Assembly (NCBI GenBank): GCA_005518185.1
Contig: RKSN01000003.1
Location: 62,001 to 126,000, forward strand
Direction of reading: 5' to 3'
Source of the DNA: Chakrabartia godavariana
GTDB lineage: Bacteria; Pseudomonadota; Alphaproteobacteria; Sphingomonadales; Sphingomonadaceae
Length of the DNA stretch: 64,000 nt
The notes below the pieces were generated by a model. It was not told where the DNA came from, searched no databases, and saw only the letters and a list, made by a program, of their open reading frames with translations. Of the stretch, positions 1 through 8,359 are shown piece after piece. The stretch's first letter is position 1, and every line of letters begins with the position of its first letter. Position numbers and translations under genes: made by a program.

Positions 1-1138
1 TCATCGCATCCATGCGGACAAGAATGCGGTCATCAATGCCCGACTGCGCCATGGCGCCCTGCATCTTCTTCATGCCCGGGAGCATGCCTGCCAGCGCACC
101 AAGGCCGCCCATGCGCTGCATCTGCTGCAGCTGGGCGCGCAGATCGTTCATGTCGAACTGACCCTTGGCCATCTTGGCCGCAAGCGCTTCGGCTTCGTCC
201 TGCTGGATCGTCTCGGCGGCCCGCTCCACAAGGCTGACGACATCGCCCATGCCAAGGATGCGACCCGCGACGCGGCCGGGATGGAACACGTCCAGCCCAT
301 CCAGCTTTTCGCCGGTGCCGACGAACTTGATCGGCTTGCCCGTGACGGCGCGCATCGAAAGCGCCGCACCGCCGCGGGCATCGCCATCCATGCGCGTCAG
401 GATGACGCCGGTCAGCGCGACCTGTTCGGAGAAGTTCTTGGCGACGTTGACCGCGTCCTGACCCGTCAGGCTGTCGACAACGAGCAGCGTTTCCGCCGGG
501 CTCGCCACATCTGCCACGGCCTTCATTTCGGCCATCAGCTGCGCGTCGACATGGAGTCGGCCCGCCGTATCGAGCATCAGGACGTCATAGCCCTGGAGCT
601 TTGCGGCCTGCATGGCGCGCTTGGCGATATCGACCGGCTGCTGCCCCGCGACGATCGGCAGCGTTGCAACGCCCGTCTGCTCGCCAAGGATCGCCAGCTG
701 TTCCTGTGCGGCAGGACGATTGACGTCGAGCGAAGCCATCAGGACCTTCTTGCGGTCCTTTTCGGTCAGGCGCTTCGCGATCTTCGCCGTGGACGTCGTC
801 TTACCGGAGCCCTGCAGACCGACCATCATGATGATGGCGGGCGGCGTCACGGCGAGGTCGAGCTCGCTCGCCTCGCTGCCGAGCATCTCGACGAGCGCGT
901 CGTTGACGATCTTGACGACCTGCTGGCCTGGCGTGATCGACTTCAGGACCGACTGGCCGACGGCCTGTTCGGTCACTTTGTCTATGAAGGTGCGGACAAC
1001 CGGAAGCGCAACGTCAGCTTCAAGGAGCGCGATGCGGACTTCGCGCATCGCTTCGCGGACATCCGATTCGTTGAGCGCACCACGGCCGCGCAGACGGTCA
1101 AAGACGCCGCCAAGCCTTTCGCTCAAACTTTCGAACAT
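1..1138 (-). CDS. ffh: Signal recognition particle protein Ffh (3' end cut by window edge)
   Basis: GTPase subunit of the signal recognition particle, which binds signal sequences of nascent membrane proteins and docks with FtsY (also in this window). Reading the minus strand from the ATG at 1138 gives 379 codons with no stop before the edge. The N domain starts MFESLSERLGGVF; the P-loop GLQGSGKT is at residues 107-114, followed by the DVNRPAA, DTAGRLH and TRMDGDARGG GTPase motifs. The methionine-rich M domain begins near residue 330 (MQRMGGLGALAGMLPGM). Family length is about 450-500 residues, so roughly 100 C-terminal residues lie outside the window. It is divergent from the GGDEF/EAL gene. 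Confidence 0.96.
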   Translation of the reverse strand, partial: MFESLSERLGGVFDRLRGRGALNESDVREAMREVRIALLEADVALPVVRTFIDKVTEQAVGQSVLKSITPGQQVVKIVNDALVEMLGSEASELDLAVTPPAIIMMVGLQGSGKTTSTAKIAKRLTEKDRKKVLMASLDVNRPAAQEQLAILGEQTGVATLPIVAGQQPVDIAKRAMQAAKLQGYDVLMLDTAGRLHVDAQLMAEMKAVADVASPAETLLVVDSLTGQDAVNVAKNFSEQVALTGVILTRMDGDARGGAALSMRAVTGKPIKFVGTGEKLDGLDVFHPGRVAGRILGMGDVVSLVERAAETIQQDEAEALAAKMAKGQFDMNDLRAQLQQMQRMGGLGALAGMLPGMKKMQGAMAQSGIDDRILVRMDAM

Positions 1139-1390
1139 GCGTTCGCTCCATCAAATAGCCCAAACAGAAGACGCCGGCGGACGAAAACTCGTCGGCCAGC
1201 GTACGCCCTTGGGCGGCCAATTTTGTGCTTTTCAGTGTGGAAAGCGAGTGCGCCCTAGCCGATTCCCGCCGCGTGGTCAATCTGCGACCCGGATGCGTCC
1301 TGCCGAAACCCAAGCTCAAAGGCGGACTTAACGCGATCTTCATGCTTTGTCCGCATCAACTGCACGCTGAAACGGCATGTGCAAGGGGGC

Positions 1391-3064
1391 ATGAGCTCGG
1401 TGTCTGAAGTCATCCAGCGGGAAAAGTCCGCATCCAATTCCATCGCAAAGGCCGCCGGCCGCGATATCGTCATGGGCGGCATCATGGTGGCCGCGATCGT
1501 CCTGTTCGCAGGCACCGGCTCCAGCGCCATGATCAGCGCGTTCCGCACGCTCATCGGGCAGAACGGCCATTCGGACAATGTGCTCGTCGTCGCGCTCCTG
1601 CTCAACATTGCGCTGATCCTCTTTGGCTGGCGCCGCTATATCGACCTGCAGAATGAGGTCGAGGAACGCACGGCGGCCGAAGAGCGCGCGCAGATCCTCG
1701 CAATGCGCGATCCGCTGACCGGCTTTCACAACCGCCGCTCGCTCGCCGAGCAGGGCGCCGAAATGCTGGCCCGCGCCGGCAAGCGCGGCAAGCAGCTCGC
1801 GATGCTGATGCTCGACCTTGACCATTTCAAGAACGTCAACGATATCCATGGCCATGCCGTTGGCGATGGCCTGCTGCGCGCGGTCGCCGCCGAGATCACC
1901 AAGCTGATGCCGCCCAATGCGCTCGCCGCCCGTCTGGGCGGGGATGAATTTGCCGTCGCCTTCGTCTTCGACGTCGCCAACCCCGAAGTTGTCGACCGCA
2001 TCGCCGAAGCCATGGTCTCCCGCCTGGGCCAGCCGCTGAGCGCGGATGGCACCTTCATCCACACCAGCATCTCGCTCGGCCTCGCCCATTCGGCGATCGA
2101 TTGCGACACTGTCGATTCGCTGATGCGTCGCGCGGACATCGCCATGTATGCCGCCAAGCATCAGGGCCGGAACCGCTTCGCCTGGTTCGACGCGTCGATG
2201 GAACGCGAACTTCAGGCACGCACCGAACTCGAAGTCTCGATGCGCCGCGCCATTCCGGCCGGCGAGTTCGAACCCTATTTCGAACAGCAGATCGACCTGA
2301 CGACCGGCCGCCTGCAGGGCTTTGAGGTTCTGGCACGCTGGAACCACCCGACGATGGGCATCATTGCGCCCGACCGGTTCATCCCGATCGCGGAGGAAAC
2401 GGGCATGATCGCCGATCTGTCCTTCTCGGTCATCCGCAAGGCGCTTACCGAAGCGCGCGACTGGGACCCTTCGCTCGTCATTTCGGTCAACATTTCGCCG
2501 ACCCAGCTGCGCGACCCGTGGCTCGCCCAGAAGGTCGTGAAGCTGCTCGTCGAAACGAGCTTCCCGGCCAATCGGCTCGAAATCGAGATCACCGAAACCT
2601 CGCTGTTCGACAATCTCTCGCTCGCCCAGTCGATCGTCGGCAGCCTCAAGAACCAGGGCATCAAGATTGCGCTGGATGATTTCGGCACCGGCTACAGCTC
2701 GCTCGCACACCTGCGCGCGCTGCCGTTCGACCGCATCAAGATCGACAAGAGCTTCGTGACCTCGCTGATCGAAAATCCGGAAAGCGCCGCCATCGTCAAC
2801 GCGATTGCACGCCTGGGCGACAACCTGTCCATGCCGGTGACGGCAGAAGGCATTGAGGTGGGCGAAATCGAGGAGCGTCTGCGCCAGCTTGGCGTGCATA
2901 AGGGCCAAGGGTGGCTCTATGGCCGTCCGCTGCCGATGACCTCGGTGCGCGAGCTTCTGGCCGAGCGCAACCTGCTGCCCGCCGCGCGTCAGAGCGCCAA
3001 GAGCGAAGAGCCTGTCGAAGGCCTGCTTCCCGATTTCGACGAGGAACTGCGCCGCCTCGCCTGA
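1391..3064 (+). CDS. Membrane-anchored GGDEF-EAL cyclic-di-GMP protein
   Basis: Predicted bifunctional cyclic-di-GMP enzyme in the inner membrane. Two hydrophobic helices lie near residues 25-47 and 62-82, followed by a short coiled linker. The diguanylate cyclase domain has DPLTGFHNRR and an intact GGDEF at 183-187. The phosphodiesterase domain has EVLAR in place of EAL (312-316), plus NISPTQLRD, EITE, DDFGTGYSS, KIDKSF and AEGIE, so its metal-binding residues look complete. Both activities could be real; which one dominates cannot be told from sequence. Start is uncertain: ATG 1391 has an AAGGGGG tract almost touching it, while GTG 1379 in the same frame would add four residues but has weaker upstream pairing. 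Confidence 0.93.
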   Translation: MSSVSEVIQREKSASNSIAKAAGRDIVMGGIMVAAIVLFAGTGSSAMISAFRTLIGQNGHSDNVLVVALLLNIALILFGWRRYIDLQNEVEERTAAEERAQILAMRDPLTGFHNRRSLAEQGAEMLARAGKRGKQLAMLMLDLDHFKNVNDIHGHAVGDGLLRAVAAEITKLMPPNALAARLGGDEFAVAFVFDVANPEVVDRIAEAMVSRLGQPLSADGTFIHTSISLGLAHSAIDCDTVDSLMRRADIAMYAAKHQGRNRFAWFDASMERELQARTELEVSMRRAIPAGEFEPYFEQQIDLTTGRLQGFEVLARWNHPTMGIIAPDRFIPIAEETGMIADLSFSVIRKALTEARDWDPSLVISVNISPTQLRDPWLAQKVVKLLVETSFPANRLEIEITETSLFDNLSLAQSIVGSLKNQGIKIALDDFGTGYSSLAHLRALPFDRIKIDKSFVTSLIENPESAAIVNAIARLGDNLSMPVTAEGIEVGEIEERLRQLGVHKGQGWLYGRPLPMTSVRELLAERNLLPAARQSAKSEEPVEGLLPDFDEELRRLA

Positions 3065-3119
3065 GGCGGACCGACGAGCGGGGTTGGACTCGTGGCGCGT
3101 GCCCGCCTAAAGGCCGGGC

Positions 3120-3926
3120 ATGGGCGACCGCTTTTACAAGATGCATGGTCTGGGCAACGACTTTGTCGTGATCGACGGGCGAAAGGCGCCGGTCGACATG
3201 ACCGAAGCGCGCGCCCGTGCGATTGCCGACCGGCAGACCGGGATCGGCTGTGACCAGCTGATCCTGCTCGGCCCGTCCGACAGCGCCGATGCGCAGATGC
3301 GCATCTTCAATCACGACGGCACCGAAGTCGGCGCATGCGGCAACGCCTTTCGCGCCGTGGCGCTTCTGCTGGGCGGGACATCGACGCTCGAGACGCTGGG
3401 GGGCACCATTTCGCTCGAAGCGCTGGGCGACGCCGCCCGCGTCGAGATGGAGGCGCCCCGCTTTGACTGGGATGCCATCCCGCTCGCCTACGCCATGGAC
3501 ACGCGCGACATGCCGGTCGGCTGGGAGATGCTCGAGCATCCGGCCGCCGTCAATGTCGGCAACCCCCATGTCATCTTCTTCGTGTCCGATGCGGACGCCG
3601 TCGATCTCGCGCGGCTCGGCCCCATAATCGAGACTGACCCGATCTTTCCCGAACGGATCAACGTCAACGTCGCGAGCCTTGCCAGCCCCAATCATCTGAA
3701 GCTGCGCGTCTGGGAACGCGGCGCCGGCCTGACGCTCGCCTGCGGAACGGGCGCCTGCGCGACCGCCGTTGCCGCGATCCGCGCAGGGCTGGTCACCGCG
3801 CCCGTGCGCGTCTCCCTGCCCGGTGGTGACCTGACAATTGAATGGGCGCCGGGCGAACGCATCCGCATGACCGGCCCCGCCACGCTCGTCTTCACCGGCG
3901 AAACCGACTGGAGCCGCTTCGGATGA
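3120..3926 (+). CDS. dapF: Diaminopimelate epimerase
   Basis: Converts LL- to meso-diaminopimelate, the last epimerisation before lysine and peptidoglycan precursor synthesis; cytoplasmic and cofactor-free. The 268-residue protein begins MGDRFYKMHGLGNDFVV. The two catalytic cysteines sit in the expected contexts: Cys73 in ACGNAFRAVA and Cys208 in ACGTGACAT. The first motif is slightly divergent from the usual CGNGxR. An AAAGG lies upstream of the ATG. Its stop overlaps the start of mtaB by four bases (ATGA), and mtaB, ftsY and yciB continue in the same way, so the four genes are probably co-transcribed and translationally coupled. Confidence 0.96.
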   Translation: MGDRFYKMHGLGNDFVVIDGRKAPVDMTEARARAIADRQTGIGCDQLILLGPSDSADAQMRIFNHDGTEVGACGNAFRAVALLLGGTSTLETLGGTISLEALGDAARVEMEAPRFDWDAIPLAYAMDTRDMPVGWEMLEHPAAVNVGNPHVIFFVSDADAVDLARLGPIIETDPIFPERINVNVASLASPNHLKLRVWERGAGLTLACGTGACATAVAAIRAGLVTAPVRVSLPGGDLTIEWAPGERIRMTGPATLVFTGETDWSRFG

Positions 3927-5200
3927 GCGGACCGGAGGTGGTCAATTTCGGCTGCCGCCTGAACATTGCCGAAGGCGAAGCGATCCGGGCGGCGGCGGCC
4001 GATCAGGACAATCTCGTCATTTTCAACAGCTGCGCCGTGACTGCGGAGGCCGAACGGCAGGTCCGCCAGGCCATCCGCCGCACGAAGCGCGACCGGCCCG
4101 ATGCCCGGATCATCGTGACAGGCTGTGCCGCGGAAACCATCGGGCCGGAACTCGCCGCCATGGTAGAAGTCGATGCGGTTGTCGGGAATGAAGCGAAGCG
4201 TCGCCTTTCATCCTACTCTTCGTTTGTCCCGAGCGAAGTCGAGGGACGGGCCAATGGTGTCTCGACTGCGCTCGACACGAACGGATGGGAAGCCCCCGCC
4301 ATCTCCGGCGCGGATCATGCCCGCGCCTTTGTCGAGGTGCAGAACGGCTGCGACCATGATTGCACCTTCTGCGTCACCACCCTTGCCCGGGGGGCGAGCC
4401 GCTCGGTCCCCGCTGGCGCGATCATCGACGCCATCAAGGCGCGTGTCGATGCGGGTCAGCAGGAAGTCATCCTGACCGGCGTTGACCTGACCAGCTATGG
4501 CCCCGATCTGCCCGGCCAGCCCACGCTTGGTCTGCTGGTTGAACGCATCCTGACGCACGTGCCAGACCTACCACGCCTGCGGCTCTCCTCGCTCGATTCG
4601 ATCGAGATCGACGACCGCCTGTTCGACCTCATCACCGGGGAAGCACGCGTCATGCCCCATGTGCATCTGTCGCTGCAGTCCGGCGATGACATGATCCTGA
4701 AGCGCATGAAGCGGCGGCATCTGCGCGCCGATGCCGTGCGGCTCGTGCAGCGGCTGAAGGCAAAGCGCCCCGGCCTCGCCATCGGCGCGGACATCATCGC
4801 TGGCTTCCCGACCGAGGACGAGGCGATGTTTGCCAACAGCGTCGCGCTGCTTGAGGACTGCGACATCGTCTTCGGCCACATCTTTCCCTACAGCCCGCGG
4901 CCCGGTACGGCGGCGGCGCGGATGCCGCAGCTGGACCGCGGCACGATCAAGGCGCGTGCCGACCGGCTGCGCGGGGCGGCGCAGGCCCGCAAGGCGCGCT
5001 GGCTGGACAGCCTGATCGGGACGCAGCAGCGCGTCCTGATCGAGCGCGACGGGCGGACCGGCCATGCCGAAAACCACGCCTCGGTCGAAATTCCCGCGAC
5101 AGAGGATTTCCGCTTTGCGCCCGATGCCTTAAAGGGCCGCATCATGACCCTGACCCTCACCGCCAGCGATGGCACCAAGCTGTCCGGCCTTCCCGCATGA
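3923..5200 (+). CDS. mtaB: tRNA t6A37 methylthiotransferase MtaB, carrying an in-frame repeat insertion
   Basis: Radical-SAM enzyme that adds a methylthio group to N6-threonylcarbamoyladenosine at position 37 of tRNA. The 425-residue protein has the N-terminal MTTase domain with three cluster cysteines (FGCRLN, NSCAVT, VTGCAA) and the radical-SAM CX3CX2C motif (CDHDCTFC, about 143-150), then a TRAM-like C-terminus. Between these domains, residues about 99-121 are encoded by a 66-bp imperfect palindrome that also occurs in two intergenic regions of this window. The segment (FVPSEVEGRANG and on) preserves the frame and falls in an interdomain linker. The start at 3923 overlaps the dapF stop (ATGA); an in-frame start farther upstream would lie deep in dapF. 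Confidence 0.93.
   Translation: MSGPEVVNFGCRLNIAEGEAIRAAAADQDNLVIFNSCAVTAEAERQVRQAIRRTKRDRPDARIIVTGCAAETIGPELAAMVEVDAVVGNEAKRRLSSYSSFVPSEVEGRANGVSTALDTNGWEAPAISGADHARAFVEVQNGCDHDCTFCVTTLARGASRSVPAGAIIDAIKARVDAGQQEVILTGVDLTSYGPDLPGQPTLGLLVERILTHVPDLPRLRLSSLDSIEIDDRLFDLITGEARVMPHVHLSLQSGDDMILKRMKRRHLRADAVRLVQRLKAKRPGLAIGADIIAGFPTEDEAMFANSVALLEDCDIVFGHIFPYSPRPGTAAARMPQLDRGTIKARADRLRGAAQARKARWLDSLIGTQQRVLIERDGRTGHAENHASVEIPATEDFRFAPDALKGRIMTLTLTASDGTKLSGLPA
4219..4284. repeat. Class B palindromic element inside mtaB
   Basis: Inverted repeat with left arm TTTGTCCCGAGCGAAGTCGA and right arm TCGACTGCGCTCGACACGAA. The same element occurs at 21613-21679 and 30700-30774. Here it measures 66 bp, exactly 22 codons, so mtaB stays in frame through it. 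Confidence 0.88.
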
Positions 5201-6135
5201 GCGACACCGAGAACACCCCCTGGCACAAGAAGCTGCTCGGCGGCTTCAAGCGCACGTCGGAGCGGCTGAGCGAGAACCTGACCGGCCTCGTCACCAAGGC
5301 GAAGCTCGACGCCGAAACGCTCGACGAGATCGAAGAGGCGTTGATCGTGTCGGACCTCGGCCCGGCCACCGCGCACCGCATCCGCGACCGGCTGGCCGAC
5401 AGCCGCTATGAACGCGGCATCGACGAAGCGGGCGTGCGCGAAGTACTGGCGAGCGAAATCCGCGACGTGCTGGCGCCCGTTGCCAAGCCGCTCGACATCG
5501 TCGCTTTCCCGCGCCCGCAGGTCATCCTCGTCATCGGCGTCAACGGCTCCGGCAAGACGACGACCATCGCCAAGCTCGCCCATCTGTTCCTCGAACAGGA
5601 TTATGGCGTCATGCTGGCAGCGGGTGATACCTTCCGCGCCGCTGCCATCGGCCAGTTGAAGGTCTGGGCGGATCGTCTGGGCGTGCCTATCGTGTCCGGG
5701 CCCGAAGGCGGTGACGCGGCGGGGATCGTCTTTGACGCCGTCAAGCAGGCGACCGAAACGGGCATCGACGTGCTGATCGTCGATACCGCCGGCCGCCTTC
5801 AGAACAAGCGCGAGCTGATGGATGAACTGGCCAAGATCCGGCGCGTACTGGGGCGCATCAACCCGGCCTCGCCGCACGACGTCGTCCTCGTGCTCGACGC
5901 GACGACCGGCCAGAACGCGCTGTCGCAGATCGAAATCTTCAAGGAAGTGGCGGGCGTGACGGGTCTCGTCATGACCAAGCTCGATGGCACCGCGCGCGGT
6001 GGCGTGCTGGTTGCGGCCGCCGAAAAGTTCGGCCTGCCCATCCACGCCATCGGCGTTGGCGAAACCATTGAGGACCTGCGGCCGTTTGATGCAGGCGAAG
6101 TCGCAAACATCATTGCAGGAGCCGACCGGGCATGA
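5197..6135 (+). CDS. ftsY: Signal recognition particle receptor FtsY
   Basis: SRP receptor GTPase at the cytoplasmic face of the inner membrane; partner of Ffh. The 312-residue protein has a short N-terminal region instead of the long acidic A domain of E. coli, as is usual in alphaproteobacteria. The N domain covers about residues 10-95, the P-loop GVNGSGKT is 114-121, and DTFRAAA, DTAGRLQNK and TKLDGTARGG follow. It starts in an ATGA overlap with mtaB and ends in an ATGA overlap with yciB. Ffh is encoded about 4 kb away on the other strand. Confidence 0.97.
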   Translation: MSDTENTPWHKKLLGGFKRTSERLSENLTGLVTKAKLDAETLDEIEEALIVSDLGPATAHRIRDRLADSRYERGIDEAGVREVLASEIRDVLAPVAKPLDIVAFPRPQVILVIGVNGSGKTTTIAKLAHLFLEQDYGVMLAAGDTFRAAAIGQLKVWADRLGVPIVSGPEGGDAAGIVFDAVKQATETGIDVLIVDTAGRLQNKRELMDELAKIRRVLGRINPASPHDVVLVLDATTGQNALSQIEIFKEVAGVTGLVMTKLDGTARGGVLVAAAEKFGLPIHAIGVGETIEDLRPFDAGEVANIIAGADRA

Positions 6136-6728
6136 CCGACCAACAGCCCACCGAGGCAGCGCGCCAGCCCGCGCCAAACCTTCTGGTTGATCTGGGGCCG
6201 CTCGGCATCTTTCTGCTGACCTACTGGCTCGCCGGCGTCTGGGTCGCGACCGGCGCCTTCATGGTGGCGACGCTTGCCGCGCTCATCTGGTCGCGCCTGA
6301 AACACGGTAAGGTCTCCATCCTCCTGATGTTTTCGGGCGTGATGGTCCTCTTCTTCGGCGGCCTGACGATCTGGCTGCACGATGAAACCTTCATCAAGAT
6401 GAAGCCGACGCTCTATTACGTGATGGTCGCAGGCATCCTCTTCTTCGGGACTCTGACCAAGAAGCCGACGCTCGAGCTGGTCATGTCGCACGCCTATCCC
6501 GAACTGAGCCAGCGCGGCTGGCACCTGCTGACCCGCAACTTCGGCTGGTTCTTCCTCGGCATGGCGGTGCTCAACGAAATCGTCTGGCGGCACAGCTCGA
6601 CCGGTTTCTGGCTTGGCTACAAGCTGTGGGGGGCGCTGCCGCTCACACTGCTGTTCGGCGCGCTCAACGTGCCGATGATCCTGCGCCACAGCCCGCAGGC
6701 GGAGGGGGATACCAAATCGTCATCCTGA
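6132..6728 (+). CDS. yciB: YciB-family inner membrane protein (septation protein A/IspZ)
   Basis: Polytopic inner-membrane protein of the YciB/septation protein A family, linked in other bacteria to cell envelope and septum function. The 198-residue protein shows about five hydrophobic helices after a 20-residue polar N-terminus, with family features such as TIWLHDETFIKMKPT, FFGTLTKKP and NEIVWRH. It overlaps ftsY by four bases. Its last residues (KSSS) and the TGA stop come from the left arm of a class F palindrome starting at 6718, so the natural C-terminus appears to have been replaced by repeat sequence. Confidence 0.9.
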   Translation: MTDQQPTEAARQPAPNLLVDLGPLGIFLLTYWLAGVWVATGAFMVATLAALIWSRLKHGKVSILLMFSGVMVLFFGGLTIWLHDETFIKMKPTLYYVMVAGILFFGTLTKKPTLELVMSHAYPELSQRGWHLLTRNFGWFFLGMAVLNEIVWRHSSTGFWLGYKLWGALPLTLLFGALNVPMILRHSPQAEGDTKSSS

Positions 6729-6825
6729 ACTTGTTTCAGGATCCACTAGCTTCGTAATATCCAAATATGGATATCTGCTCGTCGAAGCCTGTGTTCATGG
6801 ATGCTGAAACGAGTTCAGCATGACG
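6718..6825. repeat. Class F palindromic element overlapping the yciB stop
   Basis: Left arm CGTCATCCTGAACTTGTTTC at 6718 pairs with the right arm ending GAGTTCAGCATGACG at 6825; the longer arms are nearly complementary. The intervening segment is AT-rich. The element lies between the convergent ends of yciB and pspF and could act as a bidirectional transcript end, although there is no T-tract. Confidence 0.82.
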
Positions 6826-6872
6826 GGAAGCACATCCCCGCGCTCAGGCTGAGCGCTGTATTCGGACGGCCC

Positions 6873-7904
6873 TTACGCCGCCGCCTCCAGCAGCCCGTGC
6901 TTCTTCAGGCAATGCCGCAGCTGGTCATAGGTGAGCCCCAGCGCCTTGGCCGTCGCGCGCTGGTTGTGCCGGTGGCGCTTGAGCGCCTCTTCCAGAAGTG
7001 ACCGCTCATAGGCGTGGACGGCGGCCCGGAAGTCGCCGGGCTTGCTGAGCGGGACGGCCGGGCCGGGATCATTGGCGGGCGCTTCGGGCGCAGCTGTGGC
7101 AACGGCCACGCCCTGTCCCGCCACCGGCTGCCACGGCGATACGAAGGGATCGAACACGATGTTGCCGACGGGCAGGCTGGGATCGTCCCAGCGATAGACG
7201 GCCCGTTCGGCGACGTTGCGCAGTTCGCGGATGTTGCCCGGCCAGGGATGCGCCTCCATCTCTGCCATCGCCTCCGTCTCGAACCCCGGCCAGCGTGGCC
7301 AATCGAGTTCGGCTGCCATGCGCCGCCCGAAAAAGTCCGCCAGCTGGGCAATATCGCCTTCGCGGGCGCGCAGCGGCGGCAGGGTGATCACGTCGAACGA
7401 CAGCCGGTCAAGAAGGTCGGCCCGGAAACGCCCCTTGTCGACCAGAGCAGGCAGATGCTCATTGGTCGCCGCGACGATGCGGACGTCGACGCGCACCGGC
7501 TTGTTGGCGCCAATGCGGGTGACCTCGCCATATTCGACCGCGCGCAGCAGCCGTTCCTGCGCGCCCGCCGACAGCGTGGCCAGTTCGTCGAGGAAGAGCG
7601 TGCCGCCATCGGCTTCCTCAAAGCGACCCGTCCGCGCCCGCGTCGCCCCGGTAAAGGCGCCGGCTTCATGCCCGAACAGTTCCGCCTCGATCAGCGTCTC
7701 GGTGAGCGCGGCGCAGTTCATGGCGACAAAGGGCCCATCCCACCGCGTGCTCAGCCGGTGCAGGCGCTCGGCCACCAGTTCCTTGCCGGTCCCGCGCTCC
7801 CCGATCACCAGCACCGGCCGGTTGAGCTGTGCCGCGCGGCTGACCCGCTCCACGCTGTCGAGAAAGGCCAGAGATTGGCCGATGAACTGGTTGTCGCGCT
7901 CCAT
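6873..7904 (-). CDS. pspF: Phage shock protein operon activator PspF
   Basis: Sigma-54 activator ATPase for the psp operon. The 343-residue protein has no receiver domain, as expected for PspF. It has Walker A GERGTGKE (35-42), an intact sigma-54-contacting GAFTGA loop (82-87), Walker B GTLFLDE (101-107), and a C-terminal Fis-type helix-turn-helix ([17 protein letters not shown]). The ATG at 7904 is preferred to the in-frame TTG at 7910 because it gives the family start MERDNQFIG. It is transcribed divergently from the psp operon, whose sigma-54 promoter lies about 100 bp away, the standard psp arrangement. In the known system PspA holds PspF inactive until membrane stress. Confidence 0.95.
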   Translation of the reverse strand: MERDNQFIGQSLAFLDSVERVSRAAQLNRPVLVIGERGTGKELVAERLHRLSTRWDGPFVAMNCAALTETLIEAELFGHEAGAFTGATRARTGRFEEADGGTLFLDELATLSAGAQERLLRAVEYGEVTRIGANKPVRVDVRIVAATNEHLPALVDKGRFRADLLDRLSFDVITLPPLRAREGDIAQLADFFGRRMAAELDWPRWPGFETEAMAEMEAHPWPGNIRELRNVAERAVYRWDDPSLPVGNIVFDPFVSPWQPVAGQGVAVATAAPEAPANDPGPAVPLSKPGDFRAAVHAYERSLLEEALKRHRHNQRATAKALGLTYDQLRHCLKKHGLLEAAA

Positions 7905-8004
7905 TCCCAAATATTAGCGCATTTTCCTAATGTTCAGCAAGAGTTCATGAAGAAAATCATGCCATTTTGGTGATGAAATGGCGGAAATGCGCCATCTCCG
8001 GCAA

Positions 8005-8022
8005 TTGGCACGGTCCGTGCTG
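8005..8022 (+). promoter_or_regulatory. Sigma-54 promoter of the psp operon
   Basis: TTGGCACGGTCCGTGCTG matches the -24/-12 consensus: GG at 8007-8008 and GC at 8019-8020, separated by exactly ten bases. It precedes the first psp gene by about 65 bp and faces away from pspF. The AT-rich stretch at 7912-7980 is where PspF and IHF sites would be expected, but I cannot assign them individually. Confidence 0.88.
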
Positions 8023-8085
8023 TACCATTGGCATACCGCAAACAAGCGGCACACAATTCAACGCCAAGGTTCAGGGAGACACAAC

Positions 8086-8241
8086 ATGACCCGCTACAAC
8101 GCTTTTGATTTCCGCAGCTCGGTTCTCGCCATCATCGCCACGATCCTGGTCAGCACCAGCAGCCTCTTCTTCGCCGCCGGCCCCGTTGGCCATGTCAGCG
8201 CGGCAACGATCCAGACCCAGGCGGATTACCCGCTTGCGTAA
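8086..8241 (+). CDS. Small hydrophobic leader protein of the psp operon
   Basis: A 51-residue ORF immediately downstream of the sigma-54 promoter and ahead of pspA. AGGGAGA at 8074-8080 sits six bases before the ATG and fixes the start at 8086; a longer in-frame ORF begins upstream of the promoter and is not credible. The product has a short polar N-terminus (MTRYNAFDFRSS), one hydrophobic segment (residues about 12-32), and an AGPVGHVSAA stretch that could be a signal peptidase site. If cleaved, only about 14 residues would be released. I do not recognise a named family. Its position suggests a psp-regulon membrane or secreted peptide. Confidence 0.78.
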   Translation: MTRYNAFDFRSSVLAIIATILVSTSSLFFAAGPVGHVSAATIQTQADYPLA

Positions 8242-8248
8242 CACCCTA

Positions 8249-8318
8249 CCGGCCGTTCCCCCAAGGCCGGAGACCCCGCCGGGGAGGGTTCCATCCCCCA
8301 CCCTCCCCGGCCCCCTCT
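8249..8318 (+). other. Stem-loops between the leader gene and pspA
   Basis: CCGGCC (8249-8254) pairs with GGCCGG (8265-8270). A second structure is formed by CCCCGCCGGGGAGGG near 8274 and CACCCTCCCCGG near 8299. They could separate expression of the leader from that of pspA by processing or partial termination. No T-tract follows. Confidence 0.55.
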
Positions 8319-8359
8319 CACCTTCTACCCCCGCGTCACACAGTCAGGAGTTTCACAAG

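Noticed and set aside
1340-2908. A 522-codon frame antisense to the GGDEF/EAL gene
   Set aside because: Mirror frame of a well-supported gene; no independent coding evidence.
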